A stretch of 64,000 nt of DNA. It comes from Floccularia luteovirens (lineage: Eukaryota; Basidiomycota; Agaricomycetes; Agaricales; Squamanitaceae). A program made the position numbers and the translations under genes. The stretch covers positions 1,178,001 to 1,242,000 of the forward strand of contig VSJF01000001.1 of assembly GCA_009739215.1 (NCBI GenBank). The letters run 5' to 3'. Below the pieces are notes generated by a model. It saw only the letters and a list, made by a program, of their open reading frames with translations, had not been told where the DNA came from and did not search any database. How positions within the stretch are numbered: the stretch's first letter is position 1; every line of letters begins with the position of its first letter. Positions 21,301 to 34,400 of the stretch are shown one piece after another.

Positions 21301-22702
21301 CTTCTTCCCTCAGCGATACTGACCTTAATACTGCAGCAAGCACAGCATCAGGTAAAGATGTTGCATTTGTTTTTATCACAGGTTAGTTGTGTTGATTCGC
21401 TTGTGTAAAACCGACTGAGAAAAATGTCACTTTAGCGGATTCTGGAGAGGGATATATCACCGTCGAAGGTGAACTTCTGCTTGTAATTCACTCAGTCCGA
21501 CGCCTTCTGACGGCTCGATTATTAGGCAACGCTGGTGACCGCAATGATTTACAGGCTTGGCATGGCGGGGTGAGGAATTTGAATCACTGGATAAGACATG
21601 CGTTTATCCCCCCTCAATAGGACGCTCTCGTGACGAAGGTGGCGAGTGCTAATCCTCACACTGTTGTTGTAGTCAACAGCGTTGGGCCAATCATTATGGA
21701 ATCCTGGATAAATAATGCTAACGGTAGGTTTTCTTAACGTAATGCTGATACCAATAACTAACGTATATTGGACTAGTTACCGCTGTGGTAGGTCTTGATG
21801 AAATTCAGGTTTACTGAGCCTCATTTGTCATTCCGACAGGTTTGGAGTGGTCTCCCAGGACAGGAGGCAGGTGAGGGGATTTATTAGCAAGAGGTATCAG
21901 TTTACTAAAAGATAACTAGGCAATGGCCTTGTAGATGTTCTCTATGGCGCATATAACCCAAGGCAAGTGTGCTTATTGTTCGGGCTGCATCTTATCTGAC
22001 GGATAGCGTTTTCCAGTGGACGTCTACCATACACGATTGGGAAAAGCATCAACGACTATTCAACCAAAGTGATTTTCAGTTCAAGCTCATCCATCTTGCC
22101 CATACCCTATAGTGAGGGTTTATTCATCGATTATCGTCATTTCGACCAAGCAAATATCGCCCCTCGCTTCGAGTTTGGTTTCGGGTTGTCCTATACCACT
22201 TTCCAATATTCTGGCTTGTCAATCACTGGATCGACTGCTGGTGGAACTGCTCCGTCAGGACCTGGATCTTCCCTTGATCCTTGGTGATCATTTCAATAAT
22301 TTATTCTCTGAAAGAGGACTGAATGAGCAATGATCTATAGGTTGCACGACAAAGTGATAACAGTAACCTTCACCGTGAAGAACACTGGAACGCTTGCTGG
22401 GCACGAGGTACTGTTAGTTTGTTTTGCACAAGTCGTAGCTCACATGTTTGGAAATACAGATTCCACAACTTTACACTTCTCCCCCCGCCTCCGCAAATTC
22501 TGCGCCGAAAAATCTGAAAGGATTTGACAGTGTCTTCTTAAATCCCGGGCAAAGCAAGGTGGTGACATTACAACTATCTCGTTATGACTTTTCCTTCTGG
22601 AATGTCGTCACGCAGCGCTGGCAAATCCCAAGTGGTGTCACTGGGATTTCCATTGGAGCCAGTAGTCGTGATATCCGCCTGACGGGTAGCGTTACAAACT
22701 AA
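18332..22702 (+). CDS. Secreted GH3 beta-glucosidase with N-terminal CBM1
   Basis: Starts [21 protein letters not shown], a signal peptide, followed by a fungal cellulose-binding CBM1 ([19 protein letters not shown]...LSQCLPAG) and a short linker. The GH3 body begins [20 protein letters not shown] and holds [35 protein letters not shown] and [19 protein letters not shown]. Next come [13 protein letters not shown], the nucleophile segment [33 protein letters not shown] and [14 protein letters not shown]. The C-terminal part has [14 protein letters not shown] and a fibronectin III-like domain ending [17 protein letters not shown]. It would cleave cellobiose and other beta-glucosides outside the cell. 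About 25 exons are needed, including microexons and GC-AG introns, but every junction I checked restores the family sequence, so the gene looks intact. Confidence 0.9.
18925..18942 (+). other. 18-nt microexon of the beta-glucosidase
   Basis: These 18 bases encode the VGWQN part of the conserved GVGWQNG segment. The preceding intron ends AAAG and the following one begins GTAATA. The upstream donor reads CAG|GCCAGT, so that intron appears to be of GC-AG type. Confidence 0.6.
20148..20159 (+). other. 12-nt microexon before the catalytic aspartate
   Basis: The exon supplies the second half of Tyr, then Val-Met-Ser and the first base of Asp in GYVMSDW. Introns on both sides have GTAAGT...CCTAG and GTACGC...ATAG borders. 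The Asp in SDW is the GH3 nucleophile, so its codon is split by an intron. Confidence 0.7.
20367..20379 (+). other. 13-nt microexon of the beta-glucosidase
   Basis: Encodes Met-Thr-Met-Pro plus the first base of Gly in the conserved LDMTMPGD segment. The upstream intron is GTACGT...TTGCAG, and the downstream one is GTAATC...CCCCAG leading into GDITFNSG. Confidence 0.7.
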
Positions 22703-23071
22703 TAACGAGTTTGTACCTTGCATATCTTCACTTCATTTTTTTTCCCAAAGTCGAGTTATTTACGAATATGTATTTGATTATTACGTAGCTAAGAAATTTG
22801 AATCTATATACAATGCAAAGTTGCAAAGATTGGGTCGCGTGTTTGTAGTATGATATTTTTCGAACCCGTTAGTACCATTCATTATGTTAAGCTACTTAGT
22901 CTGCTACTATCTTCTCTAGATTCGTTTCAAGGCGGTCATGACTTTCTGCTGGCTTACGGTTAGTGAAGGGACAATGCAGCTTATGATGTCGCGTTCATCA
23001 TGATCACTACCATGATACTTGGGATACATTATCTTACAAGTAAAACTATGTACGTTGGAGAATATAAGAAT
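22703..23071. other. Convergent spacer, beta-glucosidase / NACHT-WD40 gene
   Basis: A 369-bp AT-rich gap with the two facing 3' ends. Nothing else is visible. Confidence 0.5.
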
Positions 23072-26000
23072 CTATGGATACTTTGTCGTATCTACAGAAC
23101 TTTCCTCGATGTACAAAATGTCTAACTGGCCCGAATCCCTACCCACAGCATAATAATTGCCCCACCTTGCAATGAAGTCTGGGTATCCCTCCTGTACCCA
23201 ACACAATTTCTTTCCATCCTGTTCGCGTACAATCCATGCATCCTTGTAGAAATGACTTCTCTGGTCCCTTTCCGTTTCCCACCTATGCTTCCTGACGTCA
23301 ACTTCATTCCCTTCCTGCCATTTGAATATTGCTGTATTCCCACCATACCAGACGTATAACATTGTGTTATCTTGCGAGAACTCTACTTCCCAGAGTGACT
23401 CGTCTAGGTTATTATTGAGTGCTAGATGTTTCACAAGCTCGCCTGTCGCTGCATCATATACACCCAGTCCTCGTGTTGTATCAGGACCATATGCTGCACC
23501 CGCAATCCAATTCCCATTTGGAGACCATGTAATTCTATCGTCAGCATCATTTGGGGTGGATATGCTCTGAACCAAAGCAGCTTGAGTTGTCGTGATGTCC
23601 CATATACAAGTCTTTTCATATTCAACGACTGCAATTCTTTGTGCGTCAGGAGAGAAGGCAATGCCGCCGGCGATATTTCCCCGAATGAAGCATGATAGTG
23701 ATGCAGACTTGAGAGACCAGACACTAACTGCATCAGCGGATACAGCGGCTACTCGTGAGCCATCTAGGGAAACGGTTACGAAGAATATGCGTGTATCGTG
23801 TTTTACAATTGGCGATGATGGAGGAGTAGATGGGGTGAGTCGTGGTTTTGGCGCAAGCACGGAAGACGAGTCCCACACATCAATGCTATCATATGACGTC
23901 AGGATGCGACAGTCATCGGGAGAGAATGATGCAGTGCGATTAAAGTAGCCTCTGAAGGAACCAAGTGAATCCCAGGATTTTGTGTTGAAAAAATGTATGC
24001 TATCAAGGGTAGACGATGCAAGAATGTTTCCGTTTTGGGACATAGCGATGCCATAGATGAAAGTCTTGTCTCGGATCTGCTTGGCCTTGGATTCCAATTT
24101 GACTTTTGGAGCGCATTCGCCTGATTTCAAATCCCACACGTGGATCGCATCGTCAAACCCACAAAATGCAACTTGTGTATTGTTGTGTAGAAACACAGCT
24201 GCATATAGGTGGAATTGTATGGGCAATTCCTTGAGAATCTTGCCATTTTCGCATCCAAGATCCCAAACTCGAAGCTTTCCTCTGGCTGTCTTGTCTATCG
24301 CACACCCCAGATCCTTCGATATCGCCATAACTGTTTCCATTGCAGGAACTGCAATACTCCTCTTCATCTCTACACCAATCACAATATCCCACGTCTGTAC
24401 CCCTCCTGGATTGGCGCTACTAACAAGTCGTGTTCCGTCATGATTCCATGCTATAGCATTCACTTCGCTTTCTGTGGTTTGCATGCGTTGGATATGTACT
24501 TGTGCGCCAGATGTAGCATTCCAGACACGGATTGTCCCATCAGCAGAACCAGAAGCGATCGACTCCCCATCAGGGGTCCATGCAACACATTGGACGCTGT
24601 CAGCATGCCCTGTCAAAGTCCTCTTCAATAATCCGATACTGGCATCCCATATGCCCACCTCCCCATCAAAGGACCCGAACGCAATCAAGCTCCCATCGGG
24701 GGAAAGCATTGCGCGACAATCTGTTGCATAAATTGGGATTTTGTGGAGACAAGCACCCCATGCCAGATCTCTGGGCATCATTGACTTTATAGAAGTGTTG
24801 TTATAGGTCGGAGTATGGACAAAATCATTGTAGTGGGTGGTAACAGAGCAAGACGGTGCCAATCTAAATGCAGATACGTAGAGGTGCTCGGGGCAATCAT
24901 TGATGGGCGGGTAACACTGTAGAACTAGCCGGTGGGTGTCATTGATTAATTGGAGGATTTCGAGCCTGTCCCCGTCTTGGATGTGAACCTTGTATCGATA
25001 ATCAGTTTCTTTTATATTATATGAATGGATCAAATAGCGCACCTCACACCATGAAAGCGCCCCAAGCAAAGCTGGCACGGCAACCTCAAGCTGATTCATA
25101 TAGCTGAGTACTTCCACCCACACTAGTAGCTTCGTCCGTGCAAAGTCCTTTACTGCATTCAAGATCTCTTGACCGGGATCATTGCACTGTGACAGATGTG
25201 TGGCCCAATGAACACAAGAATACTGTAGACTTGGTTGGATATATTTCTTGACAGCGTCATGCAGTTCAGGGATATCTGTTTTCATCATCATCGGATCATC
25301 GAGCTCACAAATGTTCCTTTTGGGAGGGTACCTCACATTCATCACCTCTAAGCAGGTCTGTGCCAGGCGATGGTGGTGCACAAATGGATCTATGTAGAAA
25401 TTGGAATCGGTGCAGCGCCGGATATCGATAAGGAATTGCGGGAAGCTTGCATGTAGCATACGAATCTCGACAGCGTCATTTTCTGGCTTCAAAATGACAG
25501 AACCAAGCCTGGATAGAATATCCCGGATAAATCGAATAGGAACACCAATCAGATCATTAAGGCCAGACGGCGATACCTGATATTGAAGCAAAGCGAGGGT
25601 TCCCAGCACAATTTGGATATACTTCTTCACATCCGCAACGTCGAGAGCATCATCATCGAGCGCATTCTGCAATACAATCATATATAGTCGATCGAGGTTC
25701 TTCAGGCTGAATGCTGCATTTGATGCATTATTGGATAGGAGGGCGTCGAGGATGTCAACCGCATGATGTGGGTTGTTACCTAATAATTTGACAACTGTAT
25801 CGGCATATATAAATAGTCCAGCAGAGAGATTGGTAAGACCAGTGATAATATCAGGACGGGCATTGAATATCGTATCCCAGCAGCTAAGATCCTTCAGTCT
25901 TGTATCCAAGAAAAGCTTGATGTCCCCATCAACGATTCGCCTCGGTATTTCATGTAATCTGTACGGTTTCGACACTTGACGAAGCTTTTCCGTGTTTAGT

Positions 26001-27449
26001 GCAGCGTCAATCTTCATTTCCGGTCTGGTGGTGACAAGTATTCGGACAGGAAATGGGATCTCGGGGAGCCGTTCCATAAAAAGGAAAAGAAGTCGGATCA
26101 CCTCATCTTGGGCTGATTTAGTGCACTCATCGAGGGCATCAAAAACAAGGACGATTGGGCGGTGTGATGCCTCGACATTCATCAGTGGCTTGATGATGAG
26201 GTTTTCGATGTCCATCTGTAGCATTTCCCCCTGTTTTCCTCTGCGGCTGTACTCTCGAGCAGCCTTTGCAATGTGAGGATATAGGCTTGTGTGGTTATGT
26301 GCCAATTGGTAGGCGACTGTTGTCAATACATATGTCGTTGCGTTGAAATCACTGGCGTTGCGGATGAAGAAAAACGAGGCGCCAAGTGCCCCGGCCTTCT
26401 CCAATCTGTCGGCCATCTCGAACGCGATGGTGGATTTACCAGTGCCAGCACCACCACTTAGAACGTATATGAATGAGTCGTCGTCACCCAAGCCTGACCG
26501 GAGAGACCATGTTGTGAGCTGCTCAAGTAAGTCTGTTCGTGTACCCTGGAGTGTTCCCGATTTCGTTGGGTTCAAGGTGGAAGAGTAACCAGCGTTGACA
26601 TGTGGCAGCTTGTCGAGTGCCTTTTCGTCAACTGCAAAAAAATTAGCTGGCAGTCTTGATAATTAAATGAGGAAGAGAAACTGACGTTCTTGCTGTTGCG
26701 TACGCTTAATTTGCTATGAATTCACATCAATACAGTTGTCAAGCATCAGTGAGCAAGGCTCATACCTCGATATCATTTATGATGCAATTGATTAGCATCT
26801 CGAGAGTGATCCCACCTTGGATCTGCATCATGTCAGACGGAGTAGTCAGTTAGAATTGGGTACATACTTGGAATTTTCTCGTTGCATCAGCAACGCCCGT
26901 CTTGATCTTCGATAATAAATCTGAATTTTTTTTGCTGAACAGTACTCCGAGACATCCTGCTTCAAGATTTGTTGTCTCATTTGTCAGATCTTTCAAATCC
27001 CTGTGATTAACAGGTTATAAGCAAAGCACATGCTCATCATGATGAAAACTCACTTCTCGAGAGTAGTAACTCTCTGATTTAGCTCGGGTGAGTTTACCAG
27101 ACGAGACCTCGTCAACATTTCGTCGTCTGTTCCCAAAACAGACTCTGCCTTTTCCTTCGTTTGCTCGATGATTGATGTGAGTGCCTGGATGTGGTTTGCT
27201 ATATCTTCCCTTGTTCCTTTATTCCCCTCGGCAACCTGATGAATCAGAACATTTTACCATACATAGAGGATTTGACAGATATTATTATAGACGCACCAGG
27301 ATTAAATCAATAAGAGTGGATAATACTGAGGCAGCACTTGATAAGCCGGGAACAGGAGCCAGGCTGAGTGGGCCCTGTGCGGTATCGAGAGCATTTTTTG
27401 TCAGGGTAAGCATGTCTGTTATACGTTGGTCTCTTTTTGATGGAGACAT
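23072..27449 (-). CDS. NACHT-WD40 STAND receptor (fungal NLR-like)
   Basis: Six short exons (26.6-27.45 kb) precede one very long exon of 1,167 codons. The N-terminal ~200 residues are helical. They begin MSPSKRDQRITDML and contain LAPVPGLSSAASVLS, LVAEGNKGTREDIANHI and coiled-coil stretches, resembling MLKL/HeLo-like four-helix bundles. A NACHT ATPase follows with Walker A GGAGTGKST, Walker B LVFDALDE and the sensor ILVTTRPEM. A helical region leads into WD40 repeats at the C-terminus; the best copies are LLKRTLTGHADSVQCVAWTP and SGSADGTIRVWNAT. Fungal STAND proteins of this design act in non-self recognition and regulated cell death; that role is inference here. The repeats are divergent, unlike the near-identical arrays of HET-E-type proteins. 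No frame break is seen. Confidence 0.87.
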
Positions 27450-27752
27450 TGCCGGGAATTGTTATGGTATTAGAGTGTTGTGGAAGTGTCCTTTGTCGCA
27501 AAGTCCTCGACTATGATATGGTGGAGTACGAGGAAAGAGATACTCCACACAAGTTCTCTTGGAGACGACACGGCATTTCCCTGTTTGGTGTTTGCTTGCA
27601 TCGTAAGCGCCCGCGATGTTTGCAATGAAGCATCAGCGCATCATCGTCATGGCGTAGCAGCTTAGATCACGTGTTGCTTGTTGCCTCGTGTAACTTTGGA
27701 CTTTATGTGAGTTAAGAGAAAGAACTTGTAATATTAATTGTTTCAACACACC
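27450..27752. promoter_or_regulatory. Divergent promoter, NACHT-WD40 gene / aconitase
   Basis: A 303-bp gap between two outward-facing start codons, holding both 5' leaders. Small plus-strand open frames here overlap the first receptor exon and are not supported. Confidence 0.45.
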
Positions 27753-30700
27753 ATGATTCGTGGCTCTTGGCCACTCAGAGCCGTGTCTAATCATCGGCGA
27801 TTCTTTGCCAGCTATGCCATAGAGAAGGATTGTGCTTCGATAACTCCTCCGTATTCGGCATTACTTGAAAAGCTTCATGTCGTCCGACGTACTCTTAATC
27901 GGCCCCTCACACTATCGGAGAAAATTCTATACAGCCATGTCATAGACCCAGAGAAGAACCTATCTGATTCCGGAAGAATCAGAGGGGAGACTTATCTCCA
28001 ACTTACTCCAGGACGAGTAGCCATGCAAGATGCTTCAGCTCAGTGAGTTCTGATATCCAAGTTCGAACAATCCTTTGAGTTAAATTCATATATTAGAATG
28101 GCATTGTACGTTGCTCTATAAAATCCCAAAATTAACGAACTGTGCATTTATGATATTAGGTTACAGTTCATGAGCGCTGGTTTATCACAATGTGCAGCAC
28201 CAACCAGTATTCACTGTGATCATCTCATACAGGCTGTCGAAGGGGCTGAAGCTGACCTCAAAGTGATTTTCTAATATGTCAACGCGATATATGTCCTGAT
28301 TCTTACTGTCGATTTTCATAGAGATCAATTGTTACAAACCAAGAAGTCTTTGATTTCCTACAGAGTGCAGCTCAAAAGTATGGTATTGAATTCTGGAGAC
28401 CCGGCTCAGGGATTATCCACCAAATAGTGCTGGAGAATTATGCTGCGCCAGGAATGTTAATGTGAGTGTTAGGGTGTGGCATCTACAATTGAACACTAAC
28501 AAGACATAGGTTAGGAACTGGTGCGAGTACTTTGCTCAGTCTACGCGATGCATGTTTATAATTCTCACCTTAGACTCACATACTCCAAATGCTGGAGGTC
28601 TTGGTATGCTAGCGATTGGCGTTGGTGGAGCCGACGCAGTAGATGCTATGACTGGGACACCATGGGAATTAAAAGCGCCGCAAGTCATTGGTCGGTTCTA
28701 TCGTTTGGGACAGTGCCAGAAATTGATCGTTTCTAGGTATACATTTAACTGGTGAATTGAATGGCTGGGCGACTCCAAAAGACTTGATTCTTCATATAGC
28801 AGGGAAATTGTCCGTTAGGGTGAGTGCTAACAAATTTATGCCAAAGGGTTGGGTTGGTGATTTTTATAGGGAGGGACAGGTCGCATTTTGGAATACTTCG
28901 GTCCTGGCGTCTCGAGCCAGTCTTGTACAGGTAATCGGTCCATCACTTGTATTTGCGAAGCTAACTGCTGGTTTTAGGCTTAGCTACTGTTGCTAACATG
29001 GGGGCGGAAGTGGGAGCCACAACTTCAGTCTTTCCCTACACACCAAACATGAGGAACTACTTACAGGCAACTGGTCGTGGTCCTGTTGCTAAAGCTGCTG
29101 ATCAGGCTGCAAGCCATGGGTTCTTAAGTGCCGATAAGGACGCAGAATATGATGAGCTCATAGATATCGTCAGTTTTAATGTGCACACTCGCCAATGACA
29201 AGGATTCCTGATAAGCAGCAGAATTTATCAGATATCGAACCAACCATCAATGGTCCCTTCACACCAGACCTTGCAACACCATTGTCGCAGTTCAAGTCTT
29301 TCGTCACTTCTCAAGGTTGGAAGGACGAGTTTTCTGCTGGACTCATTGGTTCATGCACTAATAGCTCGTACGAAGACATGGTATTGTCCGTAAGCATATC
29401 AGATTATTATACAATCTCATGTTTCACTTTTAGACAAGTGTTGCAGACCTAGCGCGACAAGCCAAGGAAGCTGGACTAGTAACCAAGGTAATTTAGGTGT
29501 CGCTTGTATATACTATTTGACCAACGGCAAAAGGTTCCATTTCTTTGTACACCTGGCTCCGAGCAAATTCGTGCAACAATAGAGCGCGATGAGATCACAG
29601 GGGTCTTACAGGATGTTGGCGCTGTTGTCCTTGCTAACGCATGTGGTCCATGTATCGGTCAAGTACGTTGCGTCCTGTCTTATAGTTAGAAGTCTGACAA
29701 ATCATCTCCAGTGGAAACGAGATGATAAGAAAGACGAAGAGAATGGTAGATATTTATCTTTTTATCCTGCCCACTGAAAATCTGATGTCATCACAAGCTA
29801 TCTTGACAAGCTTCAATAGAAACTTCAAGTCAAGAAATGATGACAATCGACTGACAATGAATTTCTTGGCATCTCCAACCATTGTGACTGCAATGGCATT
29901 TTCCGGAAAATTATCCTTCAACCCCGTAACAGATTCCCTGCCACTTCCTTCTGGCGAATTCTTCAAGTTTTCTCCACCAAAAGGACAAGATCTACCATCA
30001 GCAGGATTTACTCTCGGAGATACGAGTTACTACCCAGCTCCCTCCCCAAAACCTCAGCCAGATGTTGAGATCATAATTAAAAAGGATTCTCAAAGGCTAG
30101 AAGAACTCGAACCCTTTAGTAGTCATTTTGAAGCATCCGCAAACTCAAGGGGATTAGAATTACCCCCATTGAAAGTACTTTTACGCGTACGAGGCAAATG
30201 TACCACCGATCATATTTCTGCTGCAGTCCGTTGTCTTCTTCTCCACTGGGTTATGTGTGTTCTGACCTATGAATAGGGCCCTTGGCTCAAATATAAAGGC
30301 CATCTCACCAACATATCTGAAAATTTATGTACGTCACTGTTTTACTATCTTATATCTTCATTTACCTGTCTTTCCAGTGATCACCGTCAGTATATTTGTT
30401 TCACTTTTGAACCAGCACACCTGAAACTGAGAAATACAGGCTATCAACGATGAAGGGGGAGACATGAACATCGCATTTGATAGGGACGCCAATATTACTG
30501 GCACAATTCCCGAGATCGCAAAACGATTCAAATATCAGAGACAACCTTGGGCGCTCATTGTGGATGAGAACTATGGAGAAGGTAGTGCAAGGGAACATGC
30601 AGCTCTTCAGCCTCGATTCTATGGTAAATCATCTGTTCCATTATATCACCTCAAGCTTACTGGTCATATCAGGTTGTGCCATGATTGTCGCTCGGTCATT

Positions 30701-31042
30701 TGCTCGCATTCATGAAACTAACCTCAAAGTAAGGATGAACGGTGCCGTCCCAAAATTTTGCTAAATCAGAATTGTTCGCAGAAACAAGGTATACTCCCTC
30801 TCTGGTTCGAAGATAAATCCGACTATTCAAAGATCGGTTCTGGGGACATTCTGGAAACTGTTGGGCTTGCAGATACATTGAACGGTATTCAAGGAGCATC
30901 CATCAGGATTAAAGTTGCAAGGCGCGATGGAACTACATTCGAAATTGCTACTAGACATACCATGTCTACTGAACAGCTGAAATGGCTTAGAGCTGGTTCA
31001 GCTCTCAACCATATTCGCTCAGTGACAGGAGAATTCATTTAA
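27753..31042 (+). CDS. ACO2: Mitochondrial aconitase of the Aco2 type
   Basis: Starts [20 protein letters not shown], a typical matrix-targeting presequence. The aconitase body has [30 protein letters not shown], the [21 protein letters not shown] segment, and [16 protein letters not shown]. The iron-sulfur cysteines sit in [11 protein letters not shown] and [10 protein letters not shown]. The swivel domain carries [38 protein letters not shown] and [16 protein letters not shown]. It ends RSVTGEFI. Divergence from standard aconitase in several blocks suggests the Aco2 paralogue, which in yeasts also serves the homocitrate dehydration step of lysine synthesis; that is inference. The gene has many small exons, one only 9 nt long. 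Confidence 0.88.
28097..28105 (+). other. 9-nt microexon of the aconitase gene
   Basis: The nine bases AATGGCATT join CA at the end of the previous exon and G at the start of the next to give Gln-Met-Ala-Leu in the conserved DASAQMALLQFMS. The upstream intron is GTGAGT...ATTAG and the downstream one GTACGT...ATTAG. Confidence 0.75.
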
Positions 31043-31413
31043 AATGTAGATTGAGATTAATAAACTACTGTACTGGGCTTCCATTCCGCCGATCTATCAG
31101 TCGAATATACGGATTTTCGATTTAACAACCTATGAAACTTTGATATTTTGGATTGATTTCCGTGACTAGGGATTGTTATGATGATGAGTAAAATTGTATT
31201 TCTTGAAGCATTATTATGAATTATTGAGAGACATGGGGTAGTCGAGTGATGTAAAGTACGCCTGGAACACGTCAGTGAGAGAATGCCATAGCTTGACACT
31301 ATGTTTAATAGATGAAGAAGGGAAACTGTAAGGAGTCTGCTTTCATCATATTATATAAGTATGAGTTCTTGTGTGCAAATAAACCTATACACAATACACA
31401 ACCGTAGGGTTAA
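31043..31413. other. Convergent spacer, aconitase / msh1
   Basis: A 371-bp AT-rich gap holding the two 3' ends. No coding or repeat signal was found. Confidence 0.5.
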
Positions 31414-34400
31414 TCAATTAGTCCCTGATTTTTGCTCCTTCAGTAGTGACAGTGTTCGAGTTGCTACTTCCATCGCCATTGGAGGTAATCCTGCAAGTTG
31501 TGCTACCTTCAAGCCGTGGCTATCCCGGTTGACTCCAGGACGTAGGCGGTATGAATAGGCAAAGTAGTCATCCTAGAAAGATTTTTAGTTGAATTTAGCG
31601 GAAAATCATGTATGACCTTACTGTTACTTCATTTACATCGGTGCAATAAAAACCAACATTCTGGAATACCCCCTGACGATCGGATTGACCAGAGAATCCG
31701 AGCATGTCAGATAACTCATGGTAATGTGTAGCAAAAAGGCTTCGACATTGGTTTGTTGTTACTAAATGGTGGACAGTTGCATACGCAATTGCGAGTCCAT
31801 CTTTAACAGTGGTACCACGACCAACTTCGTCCATGATAACCTTTGGATGCCAGGATTAACAAACCTAAATCGAATCTGATGATACATATCCACGTACTAG
31901 GCTTCTTGAAGTGGCACGGCGGAGAATATCTGCTGTTTCTATCATCTCGACCATAAATGTACTGCGGTCACGAAATAGATCATCTTTAGCTCCGATCCTA
32001 GAGAATAGCTTGTCCACTATGCCAATGGTTGCAGAGTCCGCCGGTACGAATGATCCTGCTTGCGCCAGTATAGCAATAAGTGCTGTTTGACGCAAAAACG
32101 TAGATTTTCCGGCCATATTTGGACCAGTGATAACATGCAAAATGGATTTAGGTGACATATGCACGGAATTCGGAGTGAAGACCCGTCCTGCTGATAATAG
32201 ACCAAGTTCAACAGCAGGATGGCGACCATTGACGACTCGATACGACTTGCTACATGGACCATTGTTATACTGACATCTATGGCAGCAAAAGTGTTACTTA
32301 CTCATCTGTCAGTTCAGGTCTCACTAAATTCAACTCTGTAGCTAATTTGGCAAACGATGAACAAACATCCAACTCGTCGAGAACCCGTGCGTTGCGTCTT
32401 ATCAAATCTGTATGTGTCTTCACCTGCGTTATCATAAATAATTAAGCGTGAAGTATAGCACATAAGATGCAGAATGCGTATACTTACAGTATTACGGAGC
32501 AACTCAAAAGCTTCCTTCTCAGCCAGAATCAAGGTTGATGTAGTTTCTGTTATTAAGTTCCCGAGTTGCGACCATTCCTGTTGAAGGGTTAGTCGGCTTA
32601 TTCAAGAGAGATGAATCTCTAACTTACCTGGTTGAAATAACATTTTGTGGACCCGGTTTCATAGATAGGGACGAAAGATGGATTATTGTTGAGTTTGTTT
32701 CTGTCTCGTTTGGCTTTACTAAGATGTACGTGCATTCCTTGAGATGGAGATGACCGTAGGGTCAGGGATGGCGCATCTAGGTTAACGAAGGTCAACTAGA
32801 GTGATGGTATAAAACCACAAAATCCTAACCATATCGTAGCTGATAATCTGTTTCCAAACGGTCCTTCGCTTTAAGATGCTTTTGCAAAGTTGTGTGAAGA
32901 ACGTCTACTTTATCTGAGAAGCTAGATATAGATATCAGGACAGAGTACACATTAATTAGAGTTGATTCACCTTTGTTTTATAACCCATTTTCCATAGCCA
33001 TACTTCCACAACGTTGGGTTAATCAGGTTGGCTGAATTTTCAGAAATGACATCTCCGTTTTCTGCAGTACCTGAAGGAGACGTCTCGAGGCTTTCCGATA
33101 TAGAACATTCAAGAGCATTCTTTATGATGGTAGACAAGTCAGTCAGATCAGTCATATTAGATATAAGGGTTTCGATGCTGTCCCAATCTTCAGGTCTAAA
33201 TTGGCTTCGTTCTGTAGTCTCCATTCCTCTTTCCTGAGCCACTCGGTCTGATATAGCCGACCAGATATCAATGGTTTTTCCAAGCGCGAGGAGGTCAGAG
33301 GTTTCTCCACGGCCCAGAAGAAACTTCTGAACGATCCGCTCTGTATCATCGGCATGACTCAAAGCATGGGTCAAGTCTGCCCGGAAGTGTGGCCGTTCAA
33401 TGAACAATGCAACCAGTGATTGGCGGCGATTTATCTCAACAACGGACGTACTGGGTGAGCCTGGTTGAGCGATTAGTGAAATTGGTACATAGAAACATTA
33501 TATGACGCACAAAGCCACCTTGTAAGCAGTCTTGTTCCTCCAGTTGTTGTGGTCCGTTTCATAACACTAAGCAAACTTCCTTTGGGGCCACCTTCGTATA
33601 GTCCTTCTCTTATCTCAAGGGCCTTGATCGTATGGGAATCAATCTGCATACATTGCTGCCCTTCTCTACAAGGAGAATGCAGTTCTGGCATATGTTCAAG
33701 CAAGTTTTCGTGAAGGTAGGATGTCAGCAGATTGATGGCGTCAGTTTCCTCTCTTGTGAGCGGCACTGGGGTCGGTGCAAGAGTATCATTCACATTTGAG
33801 TCATTTGCACGTCTTTGGATAGAGCCGCTGGCCAGTAACGAATCTGTTTTGCCAGCAATGAGCTTTGCGGGGTTGTCGTGGTCTTGGGTTACAGTAGGCT
33901 TTGAAGGACTAGCATATGAAACAAGAATTTCTTCTTCTGCAAGAGTAGCCAACACAGGATGGGATATATGCGTTTGTAAAAGTTTATCCACGACCACTTC
34001 ACGCGGCTTAATACGGGCAAGTTCATCTTGCAGACTTGTTGCTAAACACGACTTTGAGAAAAATTCTCCAGTGGAAACGTCCATCCAAGCAAGTCCGACG
34101 TGCTCCTGGTTTTTCTTGATAGGCTTTGAATTGATAGTAGGGAAGGTCGATGGTGGTGTTTATTGCCAATAGAAAGTTGTTTTCGTTGGGATTTAAAAAC
34201 GATTCATCAATAAGTGTCCCCGGCGTTATTATTCGGACAACTCGTCGACTGAATTCCTTGACTTTGAAAGTAGTGTGGCAGGGGAACTCCTCGCACATAG
34301 CTACGAAACGGTTGTTTTTTTGCACAAGAATCTTTAAGTATCTATCAAGGTGAGCTAAAGGGAAGCCACACATAGAGACGCGACGACCGTCCCATTTTCT

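Noticed and set aside
18332..22702. Beta-glucosidase as a broken pseudogene
   Set aside because: Frame changes at first suggested decay, but every one coincides with an intron, and the joined exons restore the family sequence through to the C-terminus.
18332..27449. A biosynthetic or degradation gene cluster around the glucosidase
   Set aside because: Neighbours are a lipid-transfer protein and a STAND receptor; no transporter, regulator or further CAZyme lies nearby.
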